Shown here: one piece after another, positions 9,197 to 17,808 of the stretch
Position numbering within the stretch: the stretch's first letter is position 1
Layout: each line of letters opens with the position of its first letter
Source: Kitasatospora sp. NBC_01287
Lineage (GTDB): Bacteria > Actinomycetota > Actinomycetes > Streptomycetales > Streptomycetaceae
Length of the DNA: 64,000 nucleotides
Assembly: GCF_026340565.1 (NCBI RefSeq)
Contig: NZ_JAPEPB010000001.1
Location: 1,798,001 to 1,862,000 of the forward strand
Reading direction: 5' to 3'
Translations under genes and position numbers: made by a program
Notes under the pieces: generated by a model
What the model was told of the DNA's origin: nothing
Databases searched by the model: none
The model's input: the letters and a program-made list of their open reading frames with translations, nothing else

Positions 9197-11023
9197 ATGC
9201 TGCGCGAGCTGAGCACTCCGCCACTGGCGCCACCCGCGCCCGGCGGGCTCGCCGACTCGGTCTACCAGGCGGCCGAACTCACCCCGGAACTGGTCCAGTT
9301 CTCCCGCCGCGCGGGCTCCGGGCGGTGGGTGCCGGTCACCGCGGCCGGCTTCCGGGACCAGGTCCTGGGTCTGGCCAAGGGCCTGCTGGCCCGCGGCGTG
9401 CGGTTCGGCGACCGGGTCGCGCTGATGTGCAGGACCCGCTACGAGTGGACGCTCTTCGACTACGCGCTCTGGTCGATCGGCGCCATCCCGGTGCCGGTCT
9501 ACCCCACTTCCGCGCCCGAGCAGGTGCGCTGGATCCTGGCCGAGACCGACGCGGTGGCCTGCGTGGTGGAGAACGAGGACCACGCGATGACCGTCGGCGC
9601 GGTCTGCGACGCGCTGCCCCGGCTGACCGGCATCTGGCAGCTCGACCAGGGCTGCGTGCGCACGCTGACCACCGAGGGCGCCGAGGTCCCCACGGGCCTG
9701 GTGCACCGTCAGCGTGCGGCGGTGACCGCCGAGTCCATCGCCACCGTGATCTACACCTCAGGCACCACCGGACGCCCCAAGGGCTGCCTGCTCACCCACG
9801 GCAACTTCACCGCCGAGGCGGACAACGTGCTGGCGGGCTGGGCGGACGTCTTCCGCGACCGGGCGGACGAGCAGGCGGCGACCCTGCTCTTCCTGCCGCT
9901 GGCCCACGTCTACGCCCGGATGGTGCAGGTGGCCGCGGTGCGCGGCGGGATCCGGCTCGGACACCAGGCCGAACTCGGCACCGAGACGCTGCTGCCCGCC
10001 CTGGCCTCGTTCCGGCCCACCTTCCTGCACACCGTGCCCTATGTCTTCGAGAAGCTCTACGACTCGGCGCGCCGCAAGGCCGAGAGCGAGGGGCGCGGGG
10101 AGCTCTTCGACCAGGCCGAGGAGACCGCGCTGCGCTGGGCCCGGGCCATCGAGCGGCGGGGGCTGGGCCACGGGGCGGGCCCCGGACCGGGGCTGCGGAT
10201 GCGTCACCTGGCCTACGACCGGCTGGTCTACCAGCGGATCCGGGCCGCACTGGGCGGCCGGGTGCGCAGCGTGATGTGCGGCGGCTCCTCGCTCCGCCGC
10301 GAGCTCGGCCTCTTCTTCGCCGGCGCCGGGATGACCGTGTACGAGGGCTACGGGCTGACCGAGACCACCGCGGCGATCACCGCCAACCCGCCCGACTGCC
10401 CCAAGTTCGGCACGGTCGGCAAGCCGATCCCCGGCGCCGAGGTGGCGATCGGGGACGACGGCGAGGTCTGGGTGCGCGGCGGCGGCGTCTTCGGCGGCTA
10501 CCTCAACCACCCGCGCTGCACCGCCGAGTCGCTGCGGGACGGCTGGCTCGCCACCGGCGACCTGGGCGCACTGGACGAGGACGGGTACCTGACCATCACC
10601 GGGCGCAAGAAGGAGGTGATCGTCACCAGCAGCGGCAAGAACCTGGCGCCCTCGGCGCTGGAGGAGCGGGTCCAGGCACATCCCCTGGTGGCCCACTGCG
10701 TGGTGGTGGGCGACAACCGGCCGTACGTGGCCGCGCTGATCACCCTGGACCCCCGGGCTCTGGAGCACTGGCACCAGTCCCACCGGCGGGCCCCGGCCGA
10801 CGAGTTGACGGCGCTGGCCGACGAGGAGCTGCACACCGAGATCCAGCGCGCGGTCGCGGCCGCCAACACCGCCGTCTCGCGGGCCGAGTCGATCCGCGCG
10901 TTCCGGCTGCTGCCCGGCGCCTTCACGGTCGAGCAGGGACTGCTGACCCCCTCGCTCAAGCTGCGCCGCCAGGCGATCGCGCGGTGGTACGCGGCCGACA
11001 TCGAGGCCCTCTACCAGGGCTGA
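9197..11023 (+). CDS. Long-chain acyl-CoA synthetase (AMP-forming)
   Basis: A 608-residue ANL-superfamily ligase that activates fatty acids to acyl-CoA via an acyl-adenylate. The P-loop-like motif VIYTSGTTGRPKG is at about residues 183-195. The A5 motif YGLTETTA is near residue 383, and the hinge and adenylation motifs WLATGDLGALDEDGYLTITG and RKKEVIVTSSGKNLAP are present. The protein is most like FadD15-type actinobacterial ligases. The ATG at 9197 has GGAGAGG seven bases upstream. The frame is open further 5' but lacks recognisable sequence. It appears monocistronic and is divergent from cvnA. Confidence 0.92.
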   Translation: MLRELSTPPLAPPAPGGLADSVYQAAELTPELVQFSRRAGSGRWVPVTAAGFRDQVLGLAKGLLARGVRFGDRVALMCRTRYEWTLFDYALWSIGAIPVPVYPTSAPEQVRWILAETDAVACVVENEDHAMTVGAVCDALPRLTGIWQLDQGCVRTLTTEGAEVPTGLVHRQRAAVTAESIATVIYTSGTTGRPKGCLLTHGNFTAEADNVLAGWADVFRDRADEQAATLLFLPLAHVYARMVQVAAVRGGIRLGHQAELGTETLLPALASFRPTFLHTVPYVFEKLYDSARRKAESEGRGELFDQAEETALRWARAIERRGLGHGAGPGPGLRMRHLAYDRLVYQRIRAALGGRVRSVMCGGSSLRRELGLFFAGAGMTVYEGYGLTETTAAITANPPDCPKFGTVGKPIPGAEVAIGDDGEVWVRGGGVFGGYLNHPRCTAESLRDGWLATGDLGALDEDGYLTITGRKKEVIVTSSGKNLAPSALEERVQAHPLVAHCVVVGDNRPYVAALITLDPRALEHWHQSHRRAPADELTALADEELHTEIQRAVAAANTAVSRAESIRAFRLLPGAFTVEQGLLTPSLKLRRQAIARWYAADIEALYQG

Positions 11024-11193
11024 CGCACCGACAGCGGGCCGACAGCAGGTCGACGGCGGGCCGGCAGCAGGCCGACAGCGGGATCGACCGAGGGGCCGGC
11101 AGCGAGGCCGGCCGAGTCGCCGGCCCCGGCATTGGGGCGCGGTTCGGCAACCTGAAGCGAACCTTAAGCCGGACGCCGACCCTTGACCTCCCA

Positions 11194-11209
11194 GTTGGTC
11201 TAGTCCACT
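11194..11209. promoter_or_regulatory. DasR-responsive element (dre-like) before chitinase
   Basis: TGGTCTAGTCCA (11196-11207) matches the core of the Streptomyces DasR operator TGGTCTAGACCA at 11 of 12 positions and ACTGGTCTAGACCACT at 13 of 16. It lies 90 bp before the chitinase start, just downstream of a TTGACC hexamer (11183-11188) that could be the -35. DasR is a GntR-family repressor released by glucosamine-6-phosphate and controls chitinase genes, so N-acetylglucosamine-responsive repression is expected. Confidence 0.8.
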
Positions 11210-11298
11210 TTATTGGCAGGTCCGTGCGACACCCTGCCCCGCGCTCCCCCACCTGTGCGCGGGACGGTCCCCCACTGTCATTTTCCGGAGAGGTTCCG

Positions 11299-12618
11299 AT
11301 GGAACGCGCCCAGCAGCTACCTCCCGCCCCCGCCACACCGACCGCCCCACACGGTCGGCACTCGCGGCGCCGCGGCACCACCGTGACCACCGGGCTGGCC
11401 GCCCTCGGCCTGCTGGCCGGGGCCCTTGCCGCGCTGGCCGGCGGCGGCTCCGCGCAGGCGTCGGCCACCACGGCGACCGGCGGCGCCCTGACCAGCAACT
11501 GGTACGCCTCCGCGCCGTACCTGATGCCCGAGGACAACAGCGCGCCGGACGCCGGCGCGGTGATGGACGCCACCGGGCAGAAGGCCTTCCAGCTGGCCTT
11601 CATCCTCGACTCGGGCGGCTGCACCCCGGCCTGGGGCGGCACCTCCTCGATCACCACCGACACCACGATCCCGGCCGTGATCCAGGAGATCCGGGCCAAG
11701 GGCGGCGACGTCTCGGTCTCCTTCGGCGGCTACGGCGGCAACAAGCTCGGCCAGGACTGCGGCACCCCGGAGGCCACCGCCGCCGCCGAGCAGCTGGTGA
11801 TCAACAAGTACGGGCTGCACGCGATCGACTTCGACCTGGAGGAGCCGGAGTACGAGAACACCGCGGCGATCCACAACGAGATCGGCGCCGCGAAGATCCT
11901 GCAGGCGAACAACCCCGGGCTCTACATCTCGATCACCACCGCCGGCACCACCGCCGGCACCGGCTGGTTCGGCACCCAGATGCTGAACGAGGCCAAGTCG
12001 CAGGGCTTCACCCCGAACAACTACTCGATCATGCCGTTCGACGGCGGGTTCAACGGCGCCGCCGCCCAGATCGCGGCGCTGACCTCGTTCAACAACATCC
12101 TGCAGACCACCTTCGGCTGGAGCGCGGCGACCGCCTACGCGCACGAGGGCGTCTCGATGATGAACGGGCGCACGGACGCGGCCGAGTACTTCAGCCAGGC
12201 CGACTTCCAGAGCGTGCTGAACTTCGCGACCACCAACGGGCTGGCCCGCTACACCTTCTGGTCGGTCAACCGGGACCGGCAGTGCACCCCGGTGGTCGAC
12301 CCCGGGCTGTCCGGCGCCTGCTCCGGCGTGACGCAGAACCCCTGGGACTTCACCAAGTACACCGTGCAGTTCGCCGGCGCGACCCCGCCCACCACGCCGC
12401 CGACCACCGCGCCGCCGGTGAGCAGCCCGCCGGTGAGCAGCCCGCCGGCCACCACGGGCACCTGCACCCTGCCGGCCTGGAGCGCGAGCGCCACCTACAC
12501 CGCCGGCGCCAAGGTCTCCTACAACGGCCACGACTACCACGCCAAGTGGTGGACGCTGAACGAGATCCCGACCGCGAGCGGCCAGTACGGCGTCTGGGCC
12601 GACGACGGCCCCTGCTGA
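11299..12618 (+). CDS. Secreted GH18 chitinase with C-terminal chitin-binding module
   Basis: A 439-residue secreted protein. A long signal peptide (SRRRG then a hydrophobic Ala/Leu-rich segment to about residue 55) precedes a GH18 catalytic domain with the signature D177-F-D179-L-E181, where Glu181 is the predicted general acid. A Thr/Pro/Ser-rich linker (about 365-390) leads to a CBM5/12-type module bounded by CTLP...DDGPC and containing WSASATYTAGAKVSYNG and WWTLNEIP. It should hydrolyse chitin extracellularly. The ATG at 11299 has GGAGAGG upstream. A DasR-like operator precedes it and a strong hairpin follows. Confidence 0.93.
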   Translation: MERAQQLPPAPATPTAPHGRHSRRRGTTVTTGLAALGLLAGALAALAGGGSAQASATTATGGALTSNWYASAPYLMPEDNSAPDAGAVMDATGQKAFQLAFILDSGGCTPAWGGTSSITTDTTIPAVIQEIRAKGGDVSVSFGGYGGNKLGQDCGTPEATAAAEQLVINKYGLHAIDFDLEEPEYENTAAIHNEIGAAKILQANNPGLYISITTAGTTAGTGWFGTQMLNEAKSQGFTPNNYSIMPFDGGFNGAAAQIAALTSFNNILQTTFGWSAATAYAHEGVSMMNGRTDAAEYFSQADFQSVLNFATTNGLARYTFWSVNRDRQCTPVVDPGLSGACSGVTQNPWDFTKYTVQFAGATPPTTPPTTAPPVSSPPVSSPPATTGTCTLPAWSASATYTAGAKVSYNGHDYHAKWWTLNEIPTASGQYGVWADDGPC

Positions 12619-12690
12619 CCAGCTCCGACTGATCGGCTCGTGTGCTGACCAGCTCCTGGGCCGACAGGCTCCTGTGCTGATCGGCTCCGG
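12614..12690 (+). repeat. Stop-codon-spanning repeat after the chitinase gene
   Basis: The stop context GC-TGA-CCAGCTCC recurs as TGATCGGCTCGTG, TGCTGACCAGCTCC and TGCTGATCGGCTCC, giving three extra TGA-bearing copies over about 75 bp before the terminator. Confidence 0.65.
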
Positions 12691-12697
12691 CAAGCGC

Positions 12698-12741
12698 GGC
12701 GGTGGCCGCCCGGGTGTGTGAGCACCCGGGCGGCCACCGCC
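12698..12741. terminator. Strong bidirectional terminator hairpin
   Basis: A perfect 19-bp stem (12698-12716 with 12723-12741) and a 6-base loop, followed by CTTTGC. It sits between the convergent chitinase and SGNH hydrolase genes. Confidence 0.9.
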
Positions 12742-12785
12742 CTTTGCGAGTGGTTCCCGCCGCCCGCTCGGGCGGCGTGCTGCCG

Positions 12786-12855
12786 CCGGTCAGGCAGCGT
12801 TGGCCCACCGGCCCAGGAGCCGGTCAGGCAGCGTCGGCCGGTCAGGCAGCGTTGC
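12786..12855 (-). repeat. Stop-codon-spanning repeat at the SGNH hydrolase 3' end
   Basis: The sequence around the hydrolase stop (ACGCTGCC-TGA-CCGG on the minus strand) is present three times, at the gene end and at about 12822 and 12788. The two copies nearest the gene are 18 bp apart. Confidence 0.75.
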
Positions 12856-13636
12856 GGAAGACCGGCAGGTAGCCGAGCGACTGACCGTCGGCGGTGGGGT
12901 GGTAGCTCTCGTCGATGGGCAGGGTGGTGCTGTGCAGCCACTGGTCGTCGCTGCAGATCTCGTGCCCGCTGAAGGCGCTGCGGACATCGGCGAAGGTGAA
13001 GCCGGCGTTGGCCGCCGCCTTGGCGATCACCGTGTCCAGGCTGTCGGCAGCGCCGTTGATCGCGTTGCGCGACGTGTCGCTGATGCCGAACCAGCAGTCA
13101 CCGGGGACCTCGTAGAGGTGCGGGTAACCCAGCACCACGACCTGGGCCTGCGGCGCCTTGGCTCTGATCGCCGCGTACAGCTGGTTGAGCTGGCCGGGCA
13201 GGGTGTTGGTGGCGTAGGACTCGGCGGTGGCGACCGCGCTCAGGCAGGAGCTGGTGCCGTCGAGCACGCAGGTCTCCATGGTGTTGGAGAAGCCCGCGTC
13301 GTTGCCGCCGATGGTGAGGCTGATCAGCGTGGTGGCGGAGGTCACCGCCGAGAGCTGGCTGTTCAGCACGTCCCCGGTCACGGCGCCGGAACAGGCGACG
13401 AAACTGAAACTGCTCGGGTGGTTCGCCGAACTCCACAGCTCGGGGTACGAGCTGAGGCTGCGGCTGCAGTCGCCGCTGGAGCTGTCGTAGTTTCCGGCAC
13501 CGACGCCGGCCGAGTAGGAATCGCCGAGTGCGACGTAGTTGACCGTCGCCGCGTTGGCGGGTGAGGCGAGGAACAGGGTGGCAACGCCGAGCAGCAGGGC
13601 CATGAGGCCGCCGGAGAGAGCACGGGTGGGGCGCAT
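12842..13636 (-). CDS. Secreted SGNH-family lipase/esterase
   Basis: A 264-residue secreted hydrolase. The Sec signal peptide ends at ANA-A around residue 29-30. Block I GDSYSAG places the nucleophile at Ser40. Block III is the GGND motif, and the C-terminal SYHPTADG supplies the catalytic His of the D-x-x-H pair. Several cysteines suggest disulfides, as in the Streptomyces SGNH lipases of the S. rimosus/SCO1725 type. It probably acts on lipid or aryl esters outside the cell. It is convergent with the chitinase gene across the shared hairpin. Confidence 0.9.
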   Translation of the reverse strand: MRPTRALSGGLMALLLGVATLFLASPANAATVNYVALGDSYSAGVGAGNYDSSSGDCSRSLSSYPELWSSANHPSSFSFVACSGAVTGDVLNSQLSAVTSATTLISLTIGGNDAGFSNTMETCVLDGTSSCLSAVATAESYATNTLPGQLNQLYAAIRAKAPQAQVVVLGYPHLYEVPGDCWFGISDTSRNAINGAADSLDTVIAKAAANAGFTFADVRSAFSGHEICSDDQWLHSTTLPIDESYHPTADGQSLGYLPVFRNAA

Positions 13637-13878
13637 TGCACCTCCATCAGGACGGGAGAGTGACGCGGGTTACTCCGTGGTACCAGTGGCGCCGACTCTC
13701 GGGAAGTGCCCATGCCAAAGAAGTTGACTGGAATTCTCGTTCCGGAAGCAGAAGTTGGCGCCGATGTCAGTTTGGCGTCGACTTTCTGGAGAGAAGGTTG
13801 GGGCCGGCTCGAAATGCAGCGGAAATACGCTGGAACCCGGTCGCGTGTGAACCAGCGGTGCCGATGAGCCGAATCCCG

Positions 13879-14238
13879 CTACCCGCAGACCACTTCGAGT
13901 TCAAATCCTTGACGGTCCACCAGGTGCACGGTCTCGCCGGTGTCCACCCGCAGCGTCCAGCCGGCCGCCAGCGCGGCGCCCACGGCCGCGCGCGAGCCGT
14001 GCACCGCCAGATGGTTGAGCCCGGCGCGCAGCCGGTCGTGCCCGCCGGGGCGCAGCGCCGGCGACTGCTCGATCACCAGGTAGCCGTCGCCGAGGCGCCA
14101 ACTGCGCCCGGCCTCCCACTGCTGGAACGGGACGCAGCCGAGCGCGAGCAGCACCGGGGCCCACTGCTCCGCGGCCACGGTCAGGTCATCGACCCAGAGT
14201 TCGACGTGATGAAAGAGACCGCCACTCGGCCCAGGCAT
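13879..14238 (-). CDS. Small VOC/glyoxalase-fold protein
   Basis: A 119-residue single-module VOC-superfamily protein. FHHVELWVDDL at the start and a C-terminal VHLVDRQGFELEVV strand with Glu fit the beta-alpha-beta-beta-beta paired-module pattern, and LNHLAVHG gives a further potential metal ligand. The ATG at 14238 has GGGGGAG seven bases upstream, which decides against the in-frame start at 14277. Members bind metals, act as dioxygenases or isomerases, or bind antibiotics. There is no operon context to narrow this. Confidence 0.75.
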   Translation of the reverse strand: MPGPSGGLFHHVELWVDDLTVAAEQWAPVLLALGCVPFQQWEAGRSWRLGDGYLVIEQSPALRPGGHDRLRAGLNHLAVHGSRAAVGAALAAGWTLRVDTGETVHLVDRQGFELEVVCG

Positions 14239-14462
14239 GTGCACTCCCCCTTGAACCGCCACCCGACGGATCGCCACCGACCCTAGCCGACCGGACGTGA
14301 CGACTCACCGGAATTCCCGCACCGCGCCGCGACGACAGGCGCACCGCGGCCACCGTGGTCACCGCGCGCACACCGACGCGGCAGCTTGCACACATGCGCC
14401 CGGCGGCCGACCCGGCGCCGGCTGCCTACGGCCGGCTGCCGACGGCCGACCATGACGCTCCG

Positions 14463-15074
14463 TCAGGCAGCCCCCGGGAAGACCTCGCAACCCGCCAACG
14501 GCAGCTCCTCGATCACCTCGTTGGCAGCCTCCGGCACGCCGAGCCGGCTCACCGCCACCCGCACCGCCGCCCGGGCCTGACGCAGCCCCGGCGGGCCCCA
14601 GCCGAGCAACTCGACGACCAGGCCGGGCGCCACCAGCAGCCGCCGGTAGTGCCGCCCGGACGCCGGGTCGGGCGCGCTCGGGCCGACCTCACGCAGCGCG
14701 GCCGCCATCCGGACCCGGGCGCACTCGTGACCACCGTTCGCCGAGCCGACCCGGTCGTAGAGGTAGCCCAGGTAGTGGGCGGGCCCGATCACCGCCTGCG
14801 CCTCCTCGGCCGCCTCACGGGCCAGCGCCACCGCCGGGTCCCCGGCGTCCTCGGCCTCCAGTGAGCCGCCGGGCAGGCTGACGATGCCGTCCTTGGGGTT
14901 GACCAGCGTCAGCACCCGCCCGTCCGGCGCGAAGAGCCAGCCCCAGGACTGCTTCACCGGCAGCCACTCCGGCACCGCCTCGCCCGGGCGCCAGGGCCAG
15001 CCGGCTGCCGGGCGGCGCCGGATGCGGCCCAGCAGATCGGCGATCTCCGCGCTGTACTCGATCCGCTGCTGCAT
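14463..15074 (-). CDS. Nudix hydrolase with a degenerate Nudix box
   Basis: A 203-residue Nudix-fold protein. The box region reads GGSLEAEDAGDPAVALAREA followed by AEEAQAV. Relative to GX5EX7REUXEEXGU it carries about three extra residues before REAAEE, and the conserved Gly after EE is replaced by Gln. This could mean altered activity. It retains the catalytic REXXEE glutamates and a preceding LTLVNPKDGIVSLPGG strand. The ATG at 15074 has GGAGGGGG upstream. Substrate is unknown. Confidence 0.8.
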   Translation of the reverse strand: MQQRIEYSAEIADLLGRIRRRPAAGWPWRPGEAVPEWLPVKQSWGWLFAPDGRVLTLVNPKDGIVSLPGGSLEAEDAGDPAVALAREAAEEAQAVIGPAHYLGYLYDRVGSANGGHECARVRMAAALREVGPSAPDPASGRHYRRLLVAPGLVVELLGWGPPGLRQARAAVRVAVSRLGVPEAANEVIEELPLAGCEVFPGAA

Positions 15075-15244
15075 AGGTCCCCCTCCGGAGTCGGGCCGCT
15101 CTGGCCGGCTGGTGTGACACGGCGGCCGGACCGGCGCGTGGATCGGGGTTCGCGCGGGGTCCGACGTGTTGATCTTCCCCGAACAGAAGGTCGATGAACA
15201 GCCCTCACGCCCGCTCGGGGCACACCGGCGCGCCGCCGTCAACG

Positions 15245-15302
15245 GGCGATCCGCTCAGGTCACCGACCCACGGGCGATCCGCTCAGGTCACCGGCCCACC
15301 CC
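15245..15302 (-). repeat. 28-bp repeat spanning the stop of the 345-residue hypothetical gene
   Basis: On the minus strand, GGTGACCTGAGCGGATCGCC occurs once at the gene's TGA (15283-15285) and again 28 bp downstream (TGA at 15255-15257). The second copy retains the stop. Confidence 0.8.
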
Positions 15303-16320
15303 CGCCCCAGCGGCCGCCCGGCAGCGCGAAACCGGCCCGCACCCGCACCGGCCCGCCGACCGGGCCCGCCGCGAGCCCCGGCGGCCGGGCCAGCGCGGCC
15401 CGCACCCCGCTCGCGTCCAACGGGACGAGCCCGCCGGCTCCGAGCGCCCAGCCCCGCACCGTGCGGGCCCGGGCCGGCGGGCATCCGCTGCGCGCCAGCA
15501 GCTCGCCGCCGCGGTGCTCGGCCAGCCCGGCCGCCAGCACCGCCCGGAACGCCTCGACCGCCCGCGGCCCCACCGGCCCGCACCCGCGCCGGTGCCCGCA
15601 CCCCGCGCGGACCTCCACCACGTCACCCGGCTCCGCCATCTCCCCCGCCGCCTCCCGCGCCCCGCCGGGCACCGCCAGGCCGAGCAGGTGGCACCCCTCA
15701 CCCAGCCCGCCGATCAACGCCCCGAGGAGCAGTTCGGCGTGCGCCAGCGCCCGCGCCGCCGGCCCCGCCGCACCGCCGACCGCCTGCCGCAGCCGCTCCA
15801 GGGCCAGCGAGATCCGCACCCGGGCCAGGTGGTCGTCGACCAGCTCGGGCAGCAGCGCGGCCAGCCGCTCGCCGCCGTAGACGAAGGGCGCGCCGGCCAG
15901 CTCCGGATCGGCGGCATAGGCCACCCGGGCCACCGCCTCGCCGGGCGCCAGCCCGCGCACCGCGCAGAAGTCCGCGTAGTCCGCCGGCTCCAGCACCCGC
16001 AGGTGCACCTCGACCCCGTGCCGGGCCATCGCCCGCAGCTGCGCCTCGGTCCGCCGCAGGTAGCGGCCGAAGCCCTCGGCGCCGAAGAGGCCCAGCCCGC
16101 GCAGCCGCCGGTGGTCCACCGGATCGGCCGCGACCGCCACGGCCACCGGCTGCCCCGCCCCGCCGCCGCCCCCGGGCTGCCCGCCGACCGGGCCCGCCTC
16201 GAGCCCCGGCAGCCCGACCAGCCCGGCCCGCACCCCGGGCACGCCCGGCACCGGCCCGCACCCGGCCGCCGGCCCACACCGCGCCGCCCGCCGCACCGTC
16301 ATCGCCATCGTCCTCGACAT
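15283..16320 (-). CDS. Conserved-looking actinobacterial protein of unknown function
   Basis: A 345-residue protein I do not recognise. After a Gly/Pro-rich N-terminus (about 1-55) there is a helical, Arg/Leu/Ala-rich domain (GFGRYLRRTEAQLRAMARHG, then DYADFCAVRGLAPGEAVARV and ERLAALLPELVDDHLARVRI). Cys/Gly-rich sequence and a second Gly/Pro-rich tail follow. No signal peptide, no membrane segment and no catalytic motif were seen. The ATG at 16320 has GGAGAGGG nine bases upstream. A 31-bp tandem repeat lies in its promoter region. Confidence 0.7.
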   Translation of the reverse strand: MSRTMAMTVRRAARCGPAAGCGPVPGVPGVRAGLVGLPGLEAGPVGGQPGGGGGAGQPVAVAVAADPVDHRRLRGLGLFGAEGFGRYLRRTEAQLRAMARHGVEVHLRVLEPADYADFCAVRGLAPGEAVARVAYAADPELAGAPFVYGGERLAALLPELVDDHLARVRISLALERLRQAVGGAAGPAARALAHAELLLGALIGGLGEGCHLLGLAVPGGAREAAGEMAEPGDVVEVRAGCGHRRGCGPVGPRAVEAFRAVLAAGLAEHRGGELLARSGCPPARARTVRGWALGAGGLVPLDASGVRAALARPPGLAAGPVGGPVRVRAGFALPGGRWGGGGPVT

Positions 16321-16348
16321 GGTCCACGCCCTCTCCGCGATCGCTCGC

Positions 16349-16433
16349 CGCAATCCGACTCGCCGTAAGTTCGACTCACCGCGATCCGACTCGCCGTAAG
16401 TTCGACTCACCGCGATCCGACTCGCCGCGATTC
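16349..16433. repeat. 31-bp tandem repeat, about 2.7 copies, in a promoter region
   Basis: Two full copies (16349-16379 and 16380-16410) of a unit containing ATCCGACTCGCCGTAAGTTC, and a partial third to about 16433. They lie 30-110 bp upstream of the 345-residue hypothetical gene. The copies differ at one base (CGCAATCC versus CGCGATCC). Iterated regulator binding sites are possible. Confidence 0.75.
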
Positions 16434-16625
16434 CATCGATCGCCGTCGAACCTACAGAGCGCCACTGACAATCCACCCTGCGTCACTCCGAACGGGTGAA
16501 CCAGTCCGCCGGCCTCGCCCCTGACCCGCCCCCGACCCCGCGGCCCCGGGCGGCGGGCGGGGCGGGCGGGGCCGCCGGGGCGGGCGAGCGGCCGTGAGGT
16601 GGCTGTCGCTGTCGGTGGGCCCCGT

Positions 16626-16631
16626 TAGGGT
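16626..16631 (+). promoter_or_regulatory. Leaderless -10 element of sbcD
   Basis: TAGGGT, then seven bases, then the ATG of sbcD. TANNNT six or seven bases before a start codon is the pattern of leaderless transcription in actinobacteria, and no ribosome-binding site precedes this ATG. Confidence 0.7.
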
Positions 16632-16638
16632 CGGGGTC

Positions 16639-17808
16639 ATGCGACTGCTGCATACCTCCGACTGGCATCTGGGCCGCTCCTTCCACCGGGAGAGCCTGCA
16701 CGAGGCCCAACGCGCCTTCCTCGACCACCTGGTGGCCGTGGTCGAGGCGCGGGGCGTCGACGCCGTGCTGGTCGCCGGGGACGTCTACGACCGGGCGCTG
16801 CCCGGCCTGGAGGCGGTCGCGCTCTTCGACGAGGCGCTGCACCGGCTGGCCGCGCTGCGGGTGCCGACGGTCTTCATCAGCGGCAACCACGACTCTGCCC
16901 GGCGCCTGGGCGTCGGCGCCGGGCTGATCGAGCGGGCCGGCATCCACCTGCGGACCGACCCGGGCGCCTGCGCCACCCCGGTGCTGCTCGCCGACGCCCA
17001 CGGTGAGGTGGCCGTCTACGGCCTGCCGTACCTGGAGCCGCTGCTGGTCCGCGAGCGGTTCGGGCTCGAACGCGGCGGGCACGCGGCCGTGCTCGGCGCC
17101 GCGATGGACCAGGTGCGGGCCGACCTGGCGACCCGCGCCCCGGGCACCAGGGCGGTGGTGCTGGCGCACGCCTTCGTCACCGGCGGCGCGGCCAGCGACA
17201 GCGAGCGCGACATCGCGGTGGGCGGCGTGGCGAGCGTGCCCGCGAGCCTCTTCGAGGGCGTGCACTACGCGGCGCTCGGCCACCTGCACGGCGCCCAGAC
17301 CCTGGCCCCGCACCTGCGCTACAGCGGCTCCCCGCTCGCCTACTCCTTCTCCGAGGCCCGGCAGCGCAAGACCATGTGGCAGATCGACCTGGCCGCCGAC
17401 GGCTCGGTGGCCGCCGAGCGGGTCGACTGCCCGGTGCCGCGCCCGCTGGCCTGCCTGCGCGGCCCGCTTGAGCAGTTGCTCAGCGATCCCCTGCTGGCCG
17501 AGCACGAGCAGTCCTGGGTGCAGGCCACGCTCACCGACCCGGCCCGGCCCGCCGAGCCGATGGAGCGGCTGCGCCACCGCTTCCCGCACACCCTGCAGCT
17601 CCTCTTCGAACCGGACGAGCGGCCCGCGGCGGCCGCGGCCTCCTACGCCTCACGGGTGCGCGGGCGCGCCGAGCTGGAGGTGGCCGAGAGCTTCGTGCGG
17701 CACGTGCGACCCGGCGTCGAGCTGGCCCCGGCGGAGCGCGACTGGCTGCGCGCCGGCTTCGAGCGGGCCCGCACCGACCAGGAGCAGCGGGCGGAGCTGC
17801 CCCGATGA
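16639..17808 (+). CDS. sbcD: Exonuclease SbcCD, nuclease subunit D
   Basis: A 389-residue Mre11/SbcD-type calcineurin-like nuclease. Metal-binding phosphoesterase motifs appear in order: HTSDWHLGRSF (Asp8, His10), AGDVYDRALP, GNHDSARRLG, then VLAHAF and GHLHGAQ. With SbcC it forms the ATP-dependent complex that opens and cuts hairpin and protein-blocked DNA ends. The ATG at 16639 is favoured by a leaderless -10 element. It ends in a 4-base ATGA overlap with sbcC. Confidence 0.96.
   Translation: MRLLHTSDWHLGRSFHRESLHEAQRAFLDHLVAVVEARGVDAVLVAGDVYDRALPGLEAVALFDEALHRLAALRVPTVFISGNHDSARRLGVGAGLIERAGIHLRTDPGACATPVLLADAHGEVAVYGLPYLEPLLVRERFGLERGGHAAVLGAAMDQVRADLATRAPGTRAVVLAHAFVTGGAASDSERDIAVGGVASVPASLFEGVHYAALGHLHGAQTLAPHLRYSGSPLAYSFSEARQRKTMWQIDLAADGSVAAERVDCPVPRPLACLRGPLEQLLSDPLLAEHEQSWVQATLTDPARPAEPMERLRHRFPHTLQLLFEPDERPAAAAASYASRVRGRAELEVAESFVRHVRPGVELAPAERDWLRAGFERARTDQEQRAELPR

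Noticed and set aside
8911..12618. Single 1235-codon frame that could fuse an upstream segment to the chitinase
   Set aside because: The upstream part is out of frame with the acyl-CoA synthetase and has no domain. The chitinase has its own ribosome-binding site, signal peptide and operator.
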